Assembly: GCA_024195585.1 (NCBI GenBank)
Contig: SWBL01000139.1
Span: 1 to 64,000, forward strand
DNA from: Aureobasidium sp. EXF-3400
Lineage: Eukaryota; Ascomycota; Dothideomycetes; Dothideales; Saccotheciaceae
Reading direction: 5' to 3'
Length of the DNA: 64,000 bases
The position numbers were made by a program, and so were the translations under genes. The notes beneath the pieces are model-generated. The model was not told the DNA's origin and made no database searches. It was given only the letters and a program-made list of their open reading frames with translations. Positions 20,448 through 32,913 of this stretch are shown here, piece by piece; the first letter of the stretch is position 1; each line of letters starts with the position of its first letter.

Positions 20448-22043
20448 AGTCGATGAAATCTTCTTGGACGCAGCTTCGAACAATTGCTGGATAGTCTGCT
20501 CAGCCGGACGTTTTATCGAAAGATAAAGACAAGCCTAAAGGAGCTCAGCATGCGTTACTATAATTGTCTCAGGGCGCGTCAGACCTGGGAGCTTCATTTG
20601 CTACACAGCCTTCCTGCCATACCTTCCGCATTCGTGCCTGATACGACTGTGGTGGCTTACCAACCTGGGTCATCTTGATGCACTCGAACCGTGACCGATC
20701 GAGCGACTCTTGAATAATCAGATTCACAAGTCATAGACCGATCACTGTGCTGTTGTTCGTAACACCGTCAGTTCTTGTTCTACTTTTGGTCATTGATCCA
20801 AGGGAACTTGAGCCTAGATCGATCTCTAAGTTGCGAAAGAATGCCTCGTATACTATGATGCCTTCTCCCAATCCAGCAGTTCTGAGATCATCAGCCGGTT
20901 GCAACCCGCCAGCCAACACATGCATCGAGATCTCCTAGTCTAGTGTTCAGATAGATAACTGATTCGCTGCCGCCTTTACAAGATACCAGCCCTTCCGGCC
21001 GACTGTAAGTTCATGTCCGACTGCTCAATACGTTGAGAATGACTTGCGGCATGGATTTTGAGTACCGGACAAGGCCGAAATGAACCAGTTTGAGTAACGC
21101 TGATGCTATACAGTTTAAGCCGCTTCGTTGGTGGATTCGGCAGTCATAAGCCATGTCTTGTCTAATGAACTCGTGGAGACTCGGAATATGATACAGGTGC
21201 CGTGTCCGCACTCTCTGGTTTGGGTCAACGGCAAATGGTAAGAGTCGAAATTCTGAAGAATATAGGGCAGACTGAAGGCCAACGGCATTCTCTCTTGGCC
21301 GAATCCAACGCCGGTGACATACAAGTCGAAGCGATATTAGGGCCAATATAGTTCCACGCCTCTACGAATAGTGCGGGATCTGAGGATTCAGGTACCAAAA
21401 ATGGATCTTGGAATTCGGCGAGGGGAACTCACCAGCGTTTGTTGTGTTTAAACGTTTGGAATTCAACGGCTACCCACCAATCATGGTATAGGGCTTCGAA
21501 AGACTACATCGAGGCCGCACAACAATGATCTTGACACGGCTGACCTGAATCATCGTTGGCGCGAACCATCGCTTTAGGCCTCAGGTATTCAACTATGAGT
21601 GTGTAGTTACACTTGAGGTGAGCAACCTTTCAATCAGCCTCAAGACTGCCAGAGGCCTCTGCCCTAGATTCATTAGAGCAACCTGCTAATCCCGTTATAG
21701 GCTCTTGGGGCTGACTCGTACTACGATCCATAAGACAGAAAGGCGTTACGAGGAAGCGCTTATCCCACATACACAGATCGAATCCAGACATGCAGACGCA
21801 AACGTGTTAGCAAAAATCGCCAGGTCTGGCGGTGACCGCGCCCGTTCTCTGTGTCTCAACAGCGAGAACACGATGGCTTACGTGCGTTGCGACTTGTAAG
21901 GGCTTTTCTCTGCCGATAAGGGTGTATTCTCGTATACATATCATGATTTTCGCCTCAGGTACTTTAGAGTTGGTAGCGAGCCTGATCAACCTTTCGAGTC
22001 TTTTTCCCTTTACACGAATATTGCGAGTATCTCAGTCGCAGTC
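20448..22043. other. Intergenic, no gene recognised
   Basis: 1.6 kb with only short frames, none with recognisable features. It includes the 3' flank of the Zn2Cys6 gene and the upstream region of the receptor gene. Confidence 0.5.
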
Positions 22044-23453
22044 ATGAGTCAAGTGCCTCATTACTGGATCGAGTCCAGCAAACTGGAACTCATGGAAGCG
22101 CTGAATGGCACCTTTCTCGCATTATCTTGCTTCACAGTGGCCTTGCGTGTTTGGACGCGGACGAGGATAGTCCGATGCTGGGGATGGGACGATTGGTTTA
22201 TCATACTTACTCTGGTCAGTATCAATCTTTCTGATATGCGATCGACTATCTGACCTTTGTGCTAGGCGGTGTTCATTGGCGAATGTTCAGTATGGCTATG
22301 CTTGGCGGACGTAGAGGGCAGACCAGCATCTCTAGCGAATCTGGAAACATACGCAGCAGTAAGTGATGTTTTCTATCCTCCATGTGCTAAAGTCTGCAAC
22401 TTCCATCGTACTCCTACTACAGCAAAGAGCACAATGCATACTATAGATAGGCACAATTGTTTTCGGAAGCAGAGGCGTGTCCACAGAGAGTCAACCAAGT
22501 TGTTGTTCCTCAGTAGACGCTGTTCCTGATTTTCTAGCATATTGTGCAGTTTTATAGTTGATCCGCGTCTACATTGAGGAGAGTATGACTGTGTACTGGG
22601 AACGCAACACTAATCCGCATCACAGCTCATCTGCGCCGAACAAGCCCTCTACATCACCGGCACAATCTGTCTTAAAATCTCTCTCGCCTTCTTCTTCCTC
22701 CGATTTCTAATCACCCCTTGGTCGCGCCACATAATCTGGATAAGCGTAACCCTCTACACCCTCCTCGCCACCGCCATGCTGTTTCTCGTCATCTTTGAAT
22801 GCGGATTACCTGGCTCCTACGTGCTTAAACAAGCTTCCAACCAATGTGTCTCTTTCCGCATACAGAGTTGTGTAGGGTTTGCACATGGTGCGGTAAACGC
22901 ACTCACCGATTGGATATTCCCGATCTTGGCGATACAGTACTTGGTACAGACCAAATTGTCGACGACGGCCAAGGTTTCTTGTGCTGCGATTTTGGGACTT
23001 GCGGTGTGTGGGAGTATCGCGTCTGTTGTGCGCACAATCTATATTCCTGAACTCGGACCTGGTGGAAACATCTACAGCAAAAATCTAAAACCATTGATAT
23101 GGACGTTGGTTGAAGGGGGTCTAGGTATTATCGCAGCAAGTCTAGCCACTTTACGCCCACTGTTTCAGAGGTGTTCGAGTAGGACAAAGCAGGTGTTGCA
23201 GAGTAAAAGTACTGGAGAGCGCTCAACTACTAAACTTGGAAAGTCTTCGCTTGGCAGTACGCTTAATTGCTTTAGATCTAATACTCGTTCTGGGTTGGCT
23301 GTGTCGCCGCAAGAGTCAGAGGCGGAAAAGTGCGATACTGCCATGGATCTGGAGTCTGGGAATCATCCAAAGACGATCACACGACCGCTGCATCTGGGTA
23401 TATTGAGCAGTGTAGCGACCGAGACGGAATCGAATACAAAGATGAATGGATAA
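22044..23453 (+). CDS. PTH11-like seven-helix membrane protein (rhodopsin-domain family)
   Basis: Three exons: 22044-22214, 22266-22358 and 22626-23453, giving 363 aa. Intron 1 is 51 bp (GTCAGT...CTGACC...TAG). Intron 2 (22359-22625, GTAAGT...CACTAAT...CAG) is 267 bp because a dispersed repeat sits inside it. The protein starts extracellularly and has the family's GWDDWFIIL motif at 47-55 after helix 1. Later come LKISLAFFFLRFL (helix 3), NALTDWIFPILAIQYL (the conserved D-W-x-x-P helix), and a Ser-rich cytoplasmic tail of about 110 residues. Such proteins are putative surface sensors in filamentous fungi. No CFEM domain is present at the N-terminus. The ligand is unknown. Confidence 0.85.
22377..22571 (+). 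repeat. Dispersed repeat copy 1, inside an intron
   Basis: About 195 bases align along their full length with the reverse complement of 32552-32743 (192 bases). Shared blocks include CAACTTCC, CGTACTCC, GGCACAA(T/C)TGTT, CTCAGT(A/G)GAC and TATTGTGCA. There is no obvious coding capacity, terminal inverted repeat or target duplication. It looks like a short non-autonomous element that landed in, and tripled or more, a normally ~50-bp intron. Confidence 0.75.
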
Positions 23454-25012
23454 GACGGAGGACAACAACACGGGGCTTGAGGAGCGCGCTCTGAGTGTCT
23501 GAGCTTTGCCATGTTTTGTTACGATTTTTACGAACTAGGTTATGAATTCTTCAAGGAACGACGTCCTTTCTGCTTCTTGCTCTGGAGCCATCACCAAAAG
23601 TAACTTCTGCATGCAAGAGCGAACATCAAGCTCCTACCACCTATACAGTGATGCCTAGATCAACTGAGCCAACTAATTAGTACTGCAACCAGTCATCTTG
23701 CATGCTAGTACTATACACTCAACCCAGCAAAGTCTCTCTCCCCAATCGAGGTCGAAAGTTCAAGGATGCAACGTCTGAGCTTGTATTCCGGTTCGGAGTT
23801 CTCTCTTCAAATCAGAGGACATGTGCTAATTGTAGGTGTATTGTTACAGGCAACACGGTCCCAACGACCCCAAGGTACGAACGAAGGTCACTGACTCCGC
23901 AGCTCCTCTCTCTCACATTCCCAAATTTCCCTTACTCGTTTTCCGGTACTTCAAGCATAAGGAGCTGACACATATCCTGTGAACTCACAAACCTGATTCT
24001 TAACTTCCCCTAGATTTGGAAAACCGGCCAGGGCAAGCCACGACAAAAGAGCTCATACGCAGCGGTAGCCGTGTGTGTCTCGCGGATGACTGTCATATTG
24101 AAGAACAACTTCCACCTCAAGAACAAAAAGAAGATAATAGATAAGTAAGAGATATCGAGAAGCAACAGTGACTAGTACTACAGTCATTTATACCATTGTG
24201 CTGAGCAATATCTGACAACGTTATCAAAGATTGATAGCTTTCATCTTGCCGCCCAGATATTTCAGTGTCAATAAACTCTTATACGAGTGTAGTAAAAGCA
24301 AGAACCAAAAGAGGAAGGAAGCGTTTGTGGCAATAGTCGAGGACAGTATAGATTTCTACCTGATTCCTTGTTGTAGTACATCAGGTCCAGGGCACGGTAC
24401 ATACGCTGCAAAGTTACAGACCTGATCCTTCCCCTTCGCCTCCTGCGGCTGTTAAATCTTCAGGAGAGGGGACAGACCAGCCTCTCTGGGTGCCATTATG
24501 ATTGGATGATTGATTGCAGATGATTTGATTGTGGGAGAAGCAACAGACGATGAAAGGAAAAAAGTGTTTTCATAGACGCGAAAGTGAGAGAACAAAACAC
24601 CAGGACGAAGGCAATAGCACAGAGTCCACTTGATCACATGCAAAAGTTTACTGGAAAGATTCCTGCGGAAGGAGGGATGGAGTGTGATGTTGCTTGATAT
24701 ATGCTTGTCCATTGTACCTCAGACACAAGTAGTTTGGGGATTTGCATGGAAGCGCATAGTAAGCACATACAGCGAGAGTGATGTTTGAGCACTCGTCGGT
24801 ATAGGAAGAATTGATGAGAAATAGCAAGATTGGATTCTACTTTTGTTGTGCTCCTGGTGGTGAGCGAGATCACAAGATATGTGTGCAAAATATGACTTCG
24901 CTATCAAATATGCTGAAGACTTCCCACCATGATGCGTATATATGCCACAACAAGCTATACCCCTTCTTCCCATCCTCCGTGCAGAGCCAAATTCACAACA
25001 TGAGAACGACCT
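23454..25012. other. Intergenic, no gene recognised
   Basis: 1.56 kb between two convergent genes (receptor and DUF1308 protein). Frames are short and unremarkable on both strands, and nothing resembling a tRNA was noticed. Confidence 0.5.
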
Positions 25013-26524
25013 TCAATCCCTCCTCCCTTTTTCCTTCCCAACCAGACTCCTAGCTGTAGGACACAGCCAAATCAACGGCCACTCCTTTTCCCCGCTCGCC
25101 TCTTTGGCAAGGATATTCTCAATCTGCTTGACAACAGTTCTATTACTAGTAATTGTAGTAATACCTCCAGCCCAGCCGTGCAAAAACACACTTTGGTTTA
25201 TAGAGGTCAATTGCTGTTTTACCGCTGTTGCTGATGGAGGCAGTGTTGTTGGTGCCTCTTCAGGGATTTGAGTGACAATGGGCAGTTTCAAAGATGTAGG
25301 AACTTCAAAGCGACTTTGCTGCTCCAGTTCCTGGCGTAGGTCTGAGGGGGAGAGTTGAGTGTCGCCCATAAACAGTTTTGTACGTTGTTTTTCGCCAGAT
25401 GTGCCGATAGTATCTACAATCTCGCGCATCCGCCTGGCGGCCTCATCTGTACAGACCAGATTTCTGTTTGCAAGGGCTGGGTAGAGTAGGTTAGGGAGGA
25501 GGTTTTCTTCGTCTTCGATTTCGACTTGGCGTTTTAGTGCACGGTGGAACCATGGTTCGGCGCTGACGGAGCAGTGGCTGAAGTCGCTGACTAGGGCGAG
25601 GAGGATGGTGCAGTCGATGTTTAGAGTGGGTGTGAAGGAGGCGAAGGGGTCAGTGAGGAGGTGGGGCATTACAGAGGCGAAGGGGACGGGTTGGTAGGCC
25701 GAGGATGATGTACTGTGATGTTGTGTTAGTATTGTGTGACAAGGTGATATCAATCGAGTCAGCACTTACAGCAATTGAACACCCAGAGCCCGTAATTGAT
25801 CCATTATCCTGTCAATCTCGACGATTTCACCCTCTCTCAACTTTGGCAAGACCAACGTGATTTTCGGGCTCCTCGTCCTGATTCTGACCTCCTTAGCCGC
25901 CCTCACCAAATCCTTGGTCATCTTGACCAACGGCACATCATCCTCATCGTCTTTCTCTTTTTCCTTTGCGTCTTGTTGGCCATCGATATCCTCATCTTCG
26001 TCTTCCTCACTCGACGACGCATCCTCCCATCCCAGTTTCGCCTTGTCGAACAAGAGTCGATTGTTGGTGAGCAAACTCACTTTGAACCATTCCAACCCAT
26101 CACCCGCAACCACATCCACAAGCGCCGAATTCTGTTTCTTCTGTCCTCGTTTCTGTCCTTTTTCCTGCCAATAAAACCTCTTCTGCATAGCTTGCAAACC
26201 CGTATTGTTCTTCACCACACCCCAAACAGACTCCAAAAACGGCAGGTTTGAAGAGTTGACAGTGTGTTGTGTGGTTGTGGTGTTTTCGTCATGGTTGGAA
26301 GCGTCATTGGAAGAGGCAGAGGCTAGCCGTTGCAAAGTACGCAATTCAGATTTTACAGTGTTGCGGAAGTGGGCGATTTCGACTTGATGGTCTTGTTTGC
26401 GAGACTTCAGGTATTCCTTGAAGGCTTCGAGTTCGGAGAGGAGGGATTGGCAGCGGGTGAGGAGGTCGGAGGCGGTTGGCGGAGCGGTGGTGGAGGAGTG
26501 GCCATTGGTGTGTGGTTCTGTCAT
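25013..26524 (-). CDS. DUF1308 / C7orf25 (UPF0415) family protein
   Basis: Two exons, 25770-26524 and 25013-25712, joined across a 57-bp intron (25713-25769, GTAAGT...ACTAAC...CAG), 484 aa. The start at 26524 (MTEPHTNG) is chosen because upstream codons in the frame are out of character. Segments include a helical N-terminal region with SELEAFKEYLKSRKQ, LPFLESVWGVVKNNTGLQAMQKRF, an acidic insert (SSEEDEDEDIDGQQ), and a C-terminal domain with LNIDCTILLALVSDFSHC and LVCTDEAARRMREIVDTIG, the most characteristic part of the family. The family is widespread in eukaryotes and poorly characterised; its C-terminal part has been likened to PIN-type nuclease folds, though I cannot verify catalytic acids here. 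It shares a 287-bp divergent promoter with SRP9/21. Confidence 0.8.
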
Positions 26525-26811
26525 GGTTGGTGGAAGAGACTGGAGAAGTGACCCAGTCTTTTGTCGAGAGAGAAAGAGTAAAAAGGTCGCGTGCCTGAAA
26601 CAGAGAAAACCACAGTCATAAGAAGCGCTTGGAAGCCTGAGGAGCCCATGACGATGTTTAGGCAAGCAATGGCTGTACGAGTCATGGCACCCCCGCGGTC
26701 TTGGATGCGCCGTGTCAGTTCCAAGCACCGCACTTGCGACTGCGACTTGCGACAGCGACGTTACACGCGACATTTCCATCTCAACACCAAACCACATCAC
26801 ACCAAACCACA

Positions 26812-27338
26812 ATGCCATATTTCACATCCAGCGAAGAGTGGCAGCGCCAATCAGCTTTGCTCCTGCAAGCTCGTCCAACCACTGTGCGTTCTCTTAGTCC
26901 CACCATCTCCACACCCTACAACCAGACCTCTATCCCTCCAACATGACCACTCTCACTAACTTCCCTTTATAGACACGCATAACAACAAAATACCACATCC
27001 CCGACGCCTCCTCCATCTCTTCAAAACCCTCCGCTCCAACAGATGCCACCACACCTTCAGAACCCAAACAACCAATCGCTCTCCTCGAGTTAAAAACATA
27101 CGACCCGCTTTCTGGCACAACGCTAAAATACAAAACCGACAAAGCTGCAGAAGTCGGCAGGTTGATCGCTGCAATGGGAACTTTGGGAAGGGAGATGGCT
27201 GCATTGCCAGAGTTGAAGCAGGATGTTGCTATGGTTGATGCACCGATCGAGGGAACAGAGACACCGGTGGAAGCTGCAGCACCTGCGCCAACACAACAAA
27301 CTACGGCGGGCAAGAAAAAGAAGAAGGGCAAGAAGTGA
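26812..27338 (+). CDS. SRP21: Signal recognition particle SRP9/SRP21 subunit
   Basis: Two exons, 26812-26883 and 26973-27338, with an 89-bp intron (GTGCGT...CTAAC...TATAG), 145 aa. The conserved N-terminal segment MPYFTSSEEW...ARPTT is entirely in exon 1 and continues in exon 2 with TRITTKYHIP, the hallmark of SRP9-type Alu-domain proteins. LLELKTYDPLSGTTLKYKTDKAAEVGRL forms the second half of the alpha/beta fold. A low-complexity Ala/Pro/Thr stretch and a basic KKKKKGKK end follow, as in other fungal SRP21 proteins. It acts in the cytoplasmic SRP Alu domain, which arrests elongation during co-translational targeting. Confidence 0.9.
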
Positions 27339-27617
27339 TGTTTTTCTATGGTTTACGGGGTCTGGAAAAGGCATCAAACATGGCTTCGATTGCATGTCAC
27401 ACCTGGCAGGAGGGAACATGAATATTACCGAGAAAGGAAGAAGAAACCGAAGAATCTGTCTTTAATACCCTTCTTCGGGAAAAATGGTTACTGTAAAGAA
27501 TGTACATGAATAAGCGGGCAAAGGTCATTTCATCTGTGTCATGTCGTATGTGTCTTCCCTGTGCTCGTTTTATGCGGCAGCGAGATGGATGTTGTGTGTG
27601 ATGCCAGTACTGAGCAA

Positions 27618-30416
27618 CTACGCAATGTAGCTGTACATGTTGCCCTCCTCGCGCTCCATGTACTCCTTCTCGATGAGCCTGTTTCAACGAATATTGTCAG
27701 TAAATCTTTCTTTCCACATCAAGAATCGCGCTCACCTGTCAATGTTCTTCTTGATGTCCTTGACATCCAACACGCCTCTGCTCCTTGTCGCCTTGATGAC
27801 TTCCGCAATCAATTCCGAGTGGCCAATCGTCTTTCTCGCCTTCATCACTCTGACCACAGCAGCCTGGCACTCAAAGTTTCTGTCCTCGGCAACACGTTCG
27901 TGCGTCTCTTTGTTCTCCTCCTTCGTCTCCTTGAGTTGCACCTGGTTGATCTTGACACGATACTTGTCGTGCCAGAAGCTTAGGTCGACTGTGAAGGTAT
28001 CCGTTGGTGAGATCTCTCTGCCTTTGGGGTGCTTTTGCAGAGGTCGGAGTTTTGCACAGGCCAAGGACTGGAGAGTTCGATTTACTTCTGCCTCTGGAAG
28101 TCCTGACTCTGACTTGATAAAGTCGTAGGTCAGATGTTCAGATGGCTCGACGTTGTTGAAAAGCAACAAAATGATGGCTTGGAAGGATGAAACCACCAAC
28201 TCTTTTGTGCCCTTGGAGAACTTGGCTTTCATCTGACAGTGGGCGAGCGAGTGTTTCCAGTCAAGCTTACGGCCGCTGTGCTTAGACTTGTAGTGGCGTT
28301 CATACTCGTCGATGGCTGCCTGGATATCTGCAGGGATCATGACAGGAACAGCCGGGTAGGTTGGCCATGCTGCAGCCGAGAGTACGTTCACATTGAGATC
28401 AATCTTTGGTCTTTCTTCCCGTTCTTCCATCCGCGATTTGTACGAAGACATTTCCTCTCGAGCGAGTTCGACGTCCTTGAACATTTGCTCCAGGTTGTGC
28501 GTGAATTCTGCACCGCACTCAGTCTTTAGACGGGCGAGCATACTTCGCTCGGCATCTGCACTGGCTGACCGACCCATGAGTAAACGACGTGCAAGATCCT
28601 TCTTGTAGAATGCTTCGAACACAGCCTTGCCATGAACGAATCTGAACAAGTCCAAAACCTGGTCTAGTTGTGCATTGACTTCACTGTCTTCATCCATGGC
28701 CTCGTTGTCATCAGGCTCTTCCTTCCCGGCATTGTCCCGAGCGTGTAGAGTAAGGTCCGTCGGAATGGCTTTGGCACCTCCACGTAACAATTGATCAACA
28801 TACTTGGCAATCATCTCTCCTGTCTTGGAATTATCTGTACCATGTGTCGCAGCAGATTTCTTGGTCTTGTTGATAAAAGTCTCGAAAGATTCGCGCAAAG
28901 CATGTCCAAGCTCCTCGTCACGGTGGAAGGAGGTGCGCCAGATGTTGTCCAGACGGGTCTTGAGTGATAATAGGCGTACAACCATCTGTGCATCGTTCTT
29001 GTCGTCGAATACAATCTGTGTACCAGTGTCATCAACCCAGCGCTCGAATGCAGGTCGGATCTTTGAGCCAAGTCGACGTCTTTGCAGCAATGAGTGTAGT
29101 TGTTCCAAGTCCTTGACAGCATAGTCGTCCAGAAGATCTGCAACACTATCCTGGTTCGTCAGATAGTCAACCTTGTTCTCGATGATGTGTTCTTCCAGCA
29201 AAGCCAACAGATCCCGTCGAGTACTTTGGTCCAAGCCGAAGAATTCACAACGATCAATCTCCTTTGTCATGAAATTGATAGCGTTGTTGACATATTCAGG
29301 AAGTGACTGCTCGGAACTCTTCTCATCGGCCCATCGCACGACGTATCGTTGAGCAAAGGCGAGCATGCGAGGTTCGAACGAGGTAGAGTAGGTAGCGAGG
29401 TCGTGGAACATGGAGATGGCTTGTCTGAGATGACTTCGTTCCAGATCCTTTCCTTCTCTGTCGGCAGAGATCAAGTCGCAGGCTCCGTCGATAATGCTGG
29501 GTTTTAGGGTGGCGTCTTCGAAGATGTTGTCACGGAAGATCTTGATGGTAACGTCCTGCAGAGAACCTCTAGAAGTCTGGAGAAGATATGAACGATCCAT
29601 GTAGTAGAAGATGCATCGAATGGTGTGCATATGCTGGTTCCAGGTATTCCAAGCATTGAGAACGTCATCCAGGACCTGAACATTGGACTGTCTTTGCTTG
29701 GACAGTAACGATGTCTTCATAGTTCCCCTCACATATTGCTTGCACCTGTTGCTCAGTTTACTGTAAACATCGTCTGCTCTTTTCTGACGACACAAGTTCT
29801 CAACGCCGCGGTATAGTTCTTCCATGGAGAAGTTGACAGGAGCTTGTGTAAAGATGACGTTCAAGGCCTGGTCCAGCTGTGCCCATGTTTCTTCAAAGTA
29901 CTTGGTTGCATCCCAAGCTGGTTGTGGCTTTAACGTCTTGACTACGAGTTTTGTGGAGCCATTTTTTGGTGTAAAGCCCCTGTTGAGCTTGCCGGAAAGG
30001 CGGCGGTTGGTGTTGATGGACGGCGGATTGGCAGTGGCGAGCTTGGTGGAGAACGAGTACATTTCTGACTGCATTTGGGGTGGTTGTGTTTTGGGTTTCT
30101 TGCGGTTGAGCAAGGAGTCAACGGAGGCTGATTGGGAAGCACCAGCTGAGGCTTGTGCAGAGAACAGATTCTGGATGGATGACTTTCGAGCGAGTAAAGG
30201 TGGTGGCTGTGAGACGGATGCTGTTTCTGCTGAAGCTGCTGAGGGTCTCTTTCGCTTTTTGGCTGGAGGGTGAGGAGGGGATGAATCTGGCGAACGCTCT
30301 CCAACCGGCAAGGATGAATTCGATGGTCGCATCGGAACGAGAAGTGCGAGTGTCGTAGTTGTGAGATGCGCCAGCTTCCTAGACTGTTTAGACTCCGCTC
30401 GGCGATAAGCTTCCAT
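27618..30416 (-). CDS. CUL4: Cullin-4 family ubiquitin ligase scaffold
   Basis: Two exons, 27736-30416 and 27618-27678, intron 57 bp (27679-27735, GTGAGC...ACTGAC...AACAG), 913 aa. The 20-residue second exon supplies the conserved cullin C-terminus ...EYMEREEGNMYSYIA. The first ~120 residues are disordered with a basic PPAKKRKRPS nuclear signal, typical of CUL4 and not of CUL1/3. Cullin repeats follow from about residue 165 (WDATKYFEETWAQLDQAL), then the cullin homology region and winged helix. The NEDD8 acceptor lysine lies in VVRVMKARKTIG (codon 27840-27842). A later ATG at 30332 would give 885 aa and is also possible. CUL4 binds DDB1 adaptors and RBX1; the DCN1 gene needed for its neddylation is 8 kb away. 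Confidence 0.93.
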
Positions 30417-30671
30417 GACGCGCGCCTTGAAGCTCCGCCTGTCCTAAGTGTCCTTGCCGTTCCGTCGTCCCGCCTTCCGATGATATGCCGATGTCAGGGT
30501 CGGCCTTGATCACAACGATATCAAGCCGTGAACATACCATTGTGAGCTATCAAGACAACAAAACTCTGTTGTTCTTGAATCTTCTACAATACCATGGTTT
30601 TTTCAAGTAGCAAGTCTAACATGTGATGAACATTCTGCAAACAATTCCACCTTAACAACCTCAAATTTGTT

Positions 30672-32091
30672 TTACAACTCCTCTTCGCTCCCCAGGATAT
30701 CCCACCCGACCAGAGTCCACAATTCAGCTTCAAAAGAATCCGTTCTCTTTTCCAGATCATTCATCTGCACAACTTCGACCGCTTGGGGTGCCTCTCCCAA
30801 TGCTCTCGGCAATCTGAGCACATCTTGACTTGCGTTTGGACCTCGAGTCTCTGGGCCAAAAATATGATCGACCAATGTGCGTTGAAGTCGTAGCCGTGCT
30901 GCACCAGCCAAAGGCATGTTGCAAAAACCAGTCACAGCTGTGCGCAAACTGTCGAGCAATAGAGGTGCTGACGTAAGTACAACTCTCATCTCCGTCTGCC
31001 TGACAGGATCCAGCAATTTGTCGTCCGGAAGTGGCAGATTTTGTATTTCGTGCTCGACGTTGTCATTTTGCGGTCCATCCAGCAAGAGCTCATGTGCTGC
31101 TTCTCCTAGCCTGTGAAGCAGATGATAAACCGCACCATCGAGTATTTGTGCGTGCGAGGTGCACGTCCGAGCCGAGTCTTGCAAATTGTCAATCAACCCC
31201 TTCGCGAGTTGTGATAGAGCTTGCATAGCTAGCGTCTCTTGATCAGGTCGTTTGGACTTGACTTGAAAAGCAGCACTTTCTTCAATACTGGTAAAGAGTG
31301 TATCGAAGAAGCAGATACACGCATGTACAACATGGCTGGCATGTGTGTCGTTGTTCTCCAGAGCATCCATACGTTTGAGGCCATTGAAGACACTGATACA
31401 ACTTCTGGCAACGGCAACGACAGATTTGCTGGCTGTGTCTGCTACGTGGACCATGCATGGCAGAGATTCGATGATCAGGCCCAACGCTTCCATAGCTTGG
31501 ACAAGATTATAAGCCAGCTCATTGGAGTCAGTGCTCCACATGCGGCCTCTGCAAAGTGTCTCCACACGGTGAATATGGCGCATGGCCTTGATAACTGCAA
31601 GCTGTCAGCGCTGAATCTGGTATATCGCATGAGAGACAATGACCTGGATCAACATCGACAGCAGGACCAAATTCTGCTATGGCGACAGTGCCTGCTTTCA
31701 TCTTCTTGATTGTCTCAGGTTCTTCTTGTTCAGCTGACTTGCGTTTGCGACCAGGCTTCGACTGAGCTAAAAGTTTGGTGACCTGAGCTTGCAGTGCATC
31801 GTTCTCTTTCTGAAGGATGAATCTGGCATCTCGTTCCTTCTCGATTACACGATACAAGTCGTCGTACTGCTTTTGCCAGAATGTAGAAGAATTCAAATGT
31901 CGGACCGTCTGGCCATCGCGATGACTGGTTCCAATGCAGTCGCGGAGATTCTGGATATGTTCTGGCACAACGTCAGATCGGATTCACTGCTGGAGAAAGA
32001 CTCGGTAGTGACCTTGTATGGTTAAGTGTTTCGATTTTGATTTGACCAAAGCAAGGGCAGACGAAAGGTGCAGCGGCTGTGGTAGCGACAT
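30672..32091 (-). CDS. Conserved coiled-coil protein of unknown function
   Basis: Three exons: 32013-32091, 31644-31961 and 30672-31594. The introns are 51 bp (31962-32012, GTCACT...CTGAC...CCAG) and 49 bp (31595-31643, GTCATT...CTGAC...TTGCAG). The product is 439 aa. Exon 1 was chosen because it provides an ATG, correct phase and a smooth LTIQEHIQNLRDCIG junction. Residues ~45-95 form a short coiled coil (FWQKQYDDLYRVIEKERDAR...), followed by a basic PGRKRKS nuclear-type signal. The remaining ~320 residues are helical, with HIHRVETLCRGRMWS and repeated Leu/Ala-rich helices, and end in an acidic GSEEEL. No known domain is recognised. A nuclear location is inference from the basic motif only. 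Confidence 0.7.
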
Positions 32092-32913
32092 TCTGACCGG
32101 AAGCGACACTTGAAGAATTTGAGTAGCATGAAGTAGACTAGAGTGCGAGAAAGGAGAAGCAAAGAGGGCTACCAAGAAGAAATCAAGGAAGATTGTGGCC
32201 GGCGAGGAACCTCTAATGGAAGGAGCGTTCGGCCACATCCTCCTCTGTCACATGCTTCAAGACAGACCTACCTCAACGTAGTTACCGTCACCCAAGCGAA
32301 ACATCAGACGTCGTAGTCCTCTTGTTTCCTAAGAAGTCATGAGACTGCCCTGTCATTCCTTCTCAATTGACGAGGTAGCATCTCGAACAAGAACTAATGT
32401 TCAATCGCTAGGATCATTCAATTCATCGTTCAGATCTATCCAACTGTTCTCGGCCCATATGGACCAAGATTTGCATCCGGTCAGCGACTTCCTTGTAATA
32501 TGAAGGGACCTTGCATGTTGTTCAACGACCCTCGCTGTGTAGTGAGAGACATAACGCGTGGAGCTACGAAAAATGCACAATACCATGAGGAAACAGGAAG
32601 ATGTCCACTGAGAAGCGACAATTTATCGGCTCTCGACGGACATGCCTCTTCTCCAAGAACAGTTGTGCCTTTTTATAATGTGCATTTTGCTTGTTGCAGC
32701 AGGCGGAGTACGGTGGAAGTTACATACTGTAGCGAACAGGAAGCACAGAAGGAGAAACACAACTGACAGCGAGAAGTTGCATAATTTCCAGGTTATTGAT
32801 AAGAAGGAAGCTTTGACCATGGCGGATCTTTTCCGCGCTCTTCAACGTCCCGAACACCTTGATCTTCGGGTTGCAACCTTGACCAGACGCGATTGTCGCG
32901 CTTACCATTCACT
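32092..32913. other. Divergent intergenic region carrying a repeat copy
   Basis: This lies between the divergent coiled-coil and H3-mimic genes. It contains the second copy of the dispersed repeat at 32552-32743 and otherwise nothing recognisable. The repeat ends about 170 bp before the start codon of the H3-mimic gene, so it could affect that promoter. Confidence 0.6.
32552..32743 (-). repeat. Dispersed repeat copy 2
   Basis: In reverse complement this aligns end to end with 22377-22571 (see that entry). The two copies are clearly diverged, by both transitions and small indels. Confidence 0.75.

Noticed and set aside
22269..22529. Peptide similarity (VCNFHRTP...MH.I.RHNC) between frames at 22269-22529 and 32623-32820
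   Set aside because: It is explained by the shared DNA repeat; one frame crosses a splice site and neither looks like a protein.
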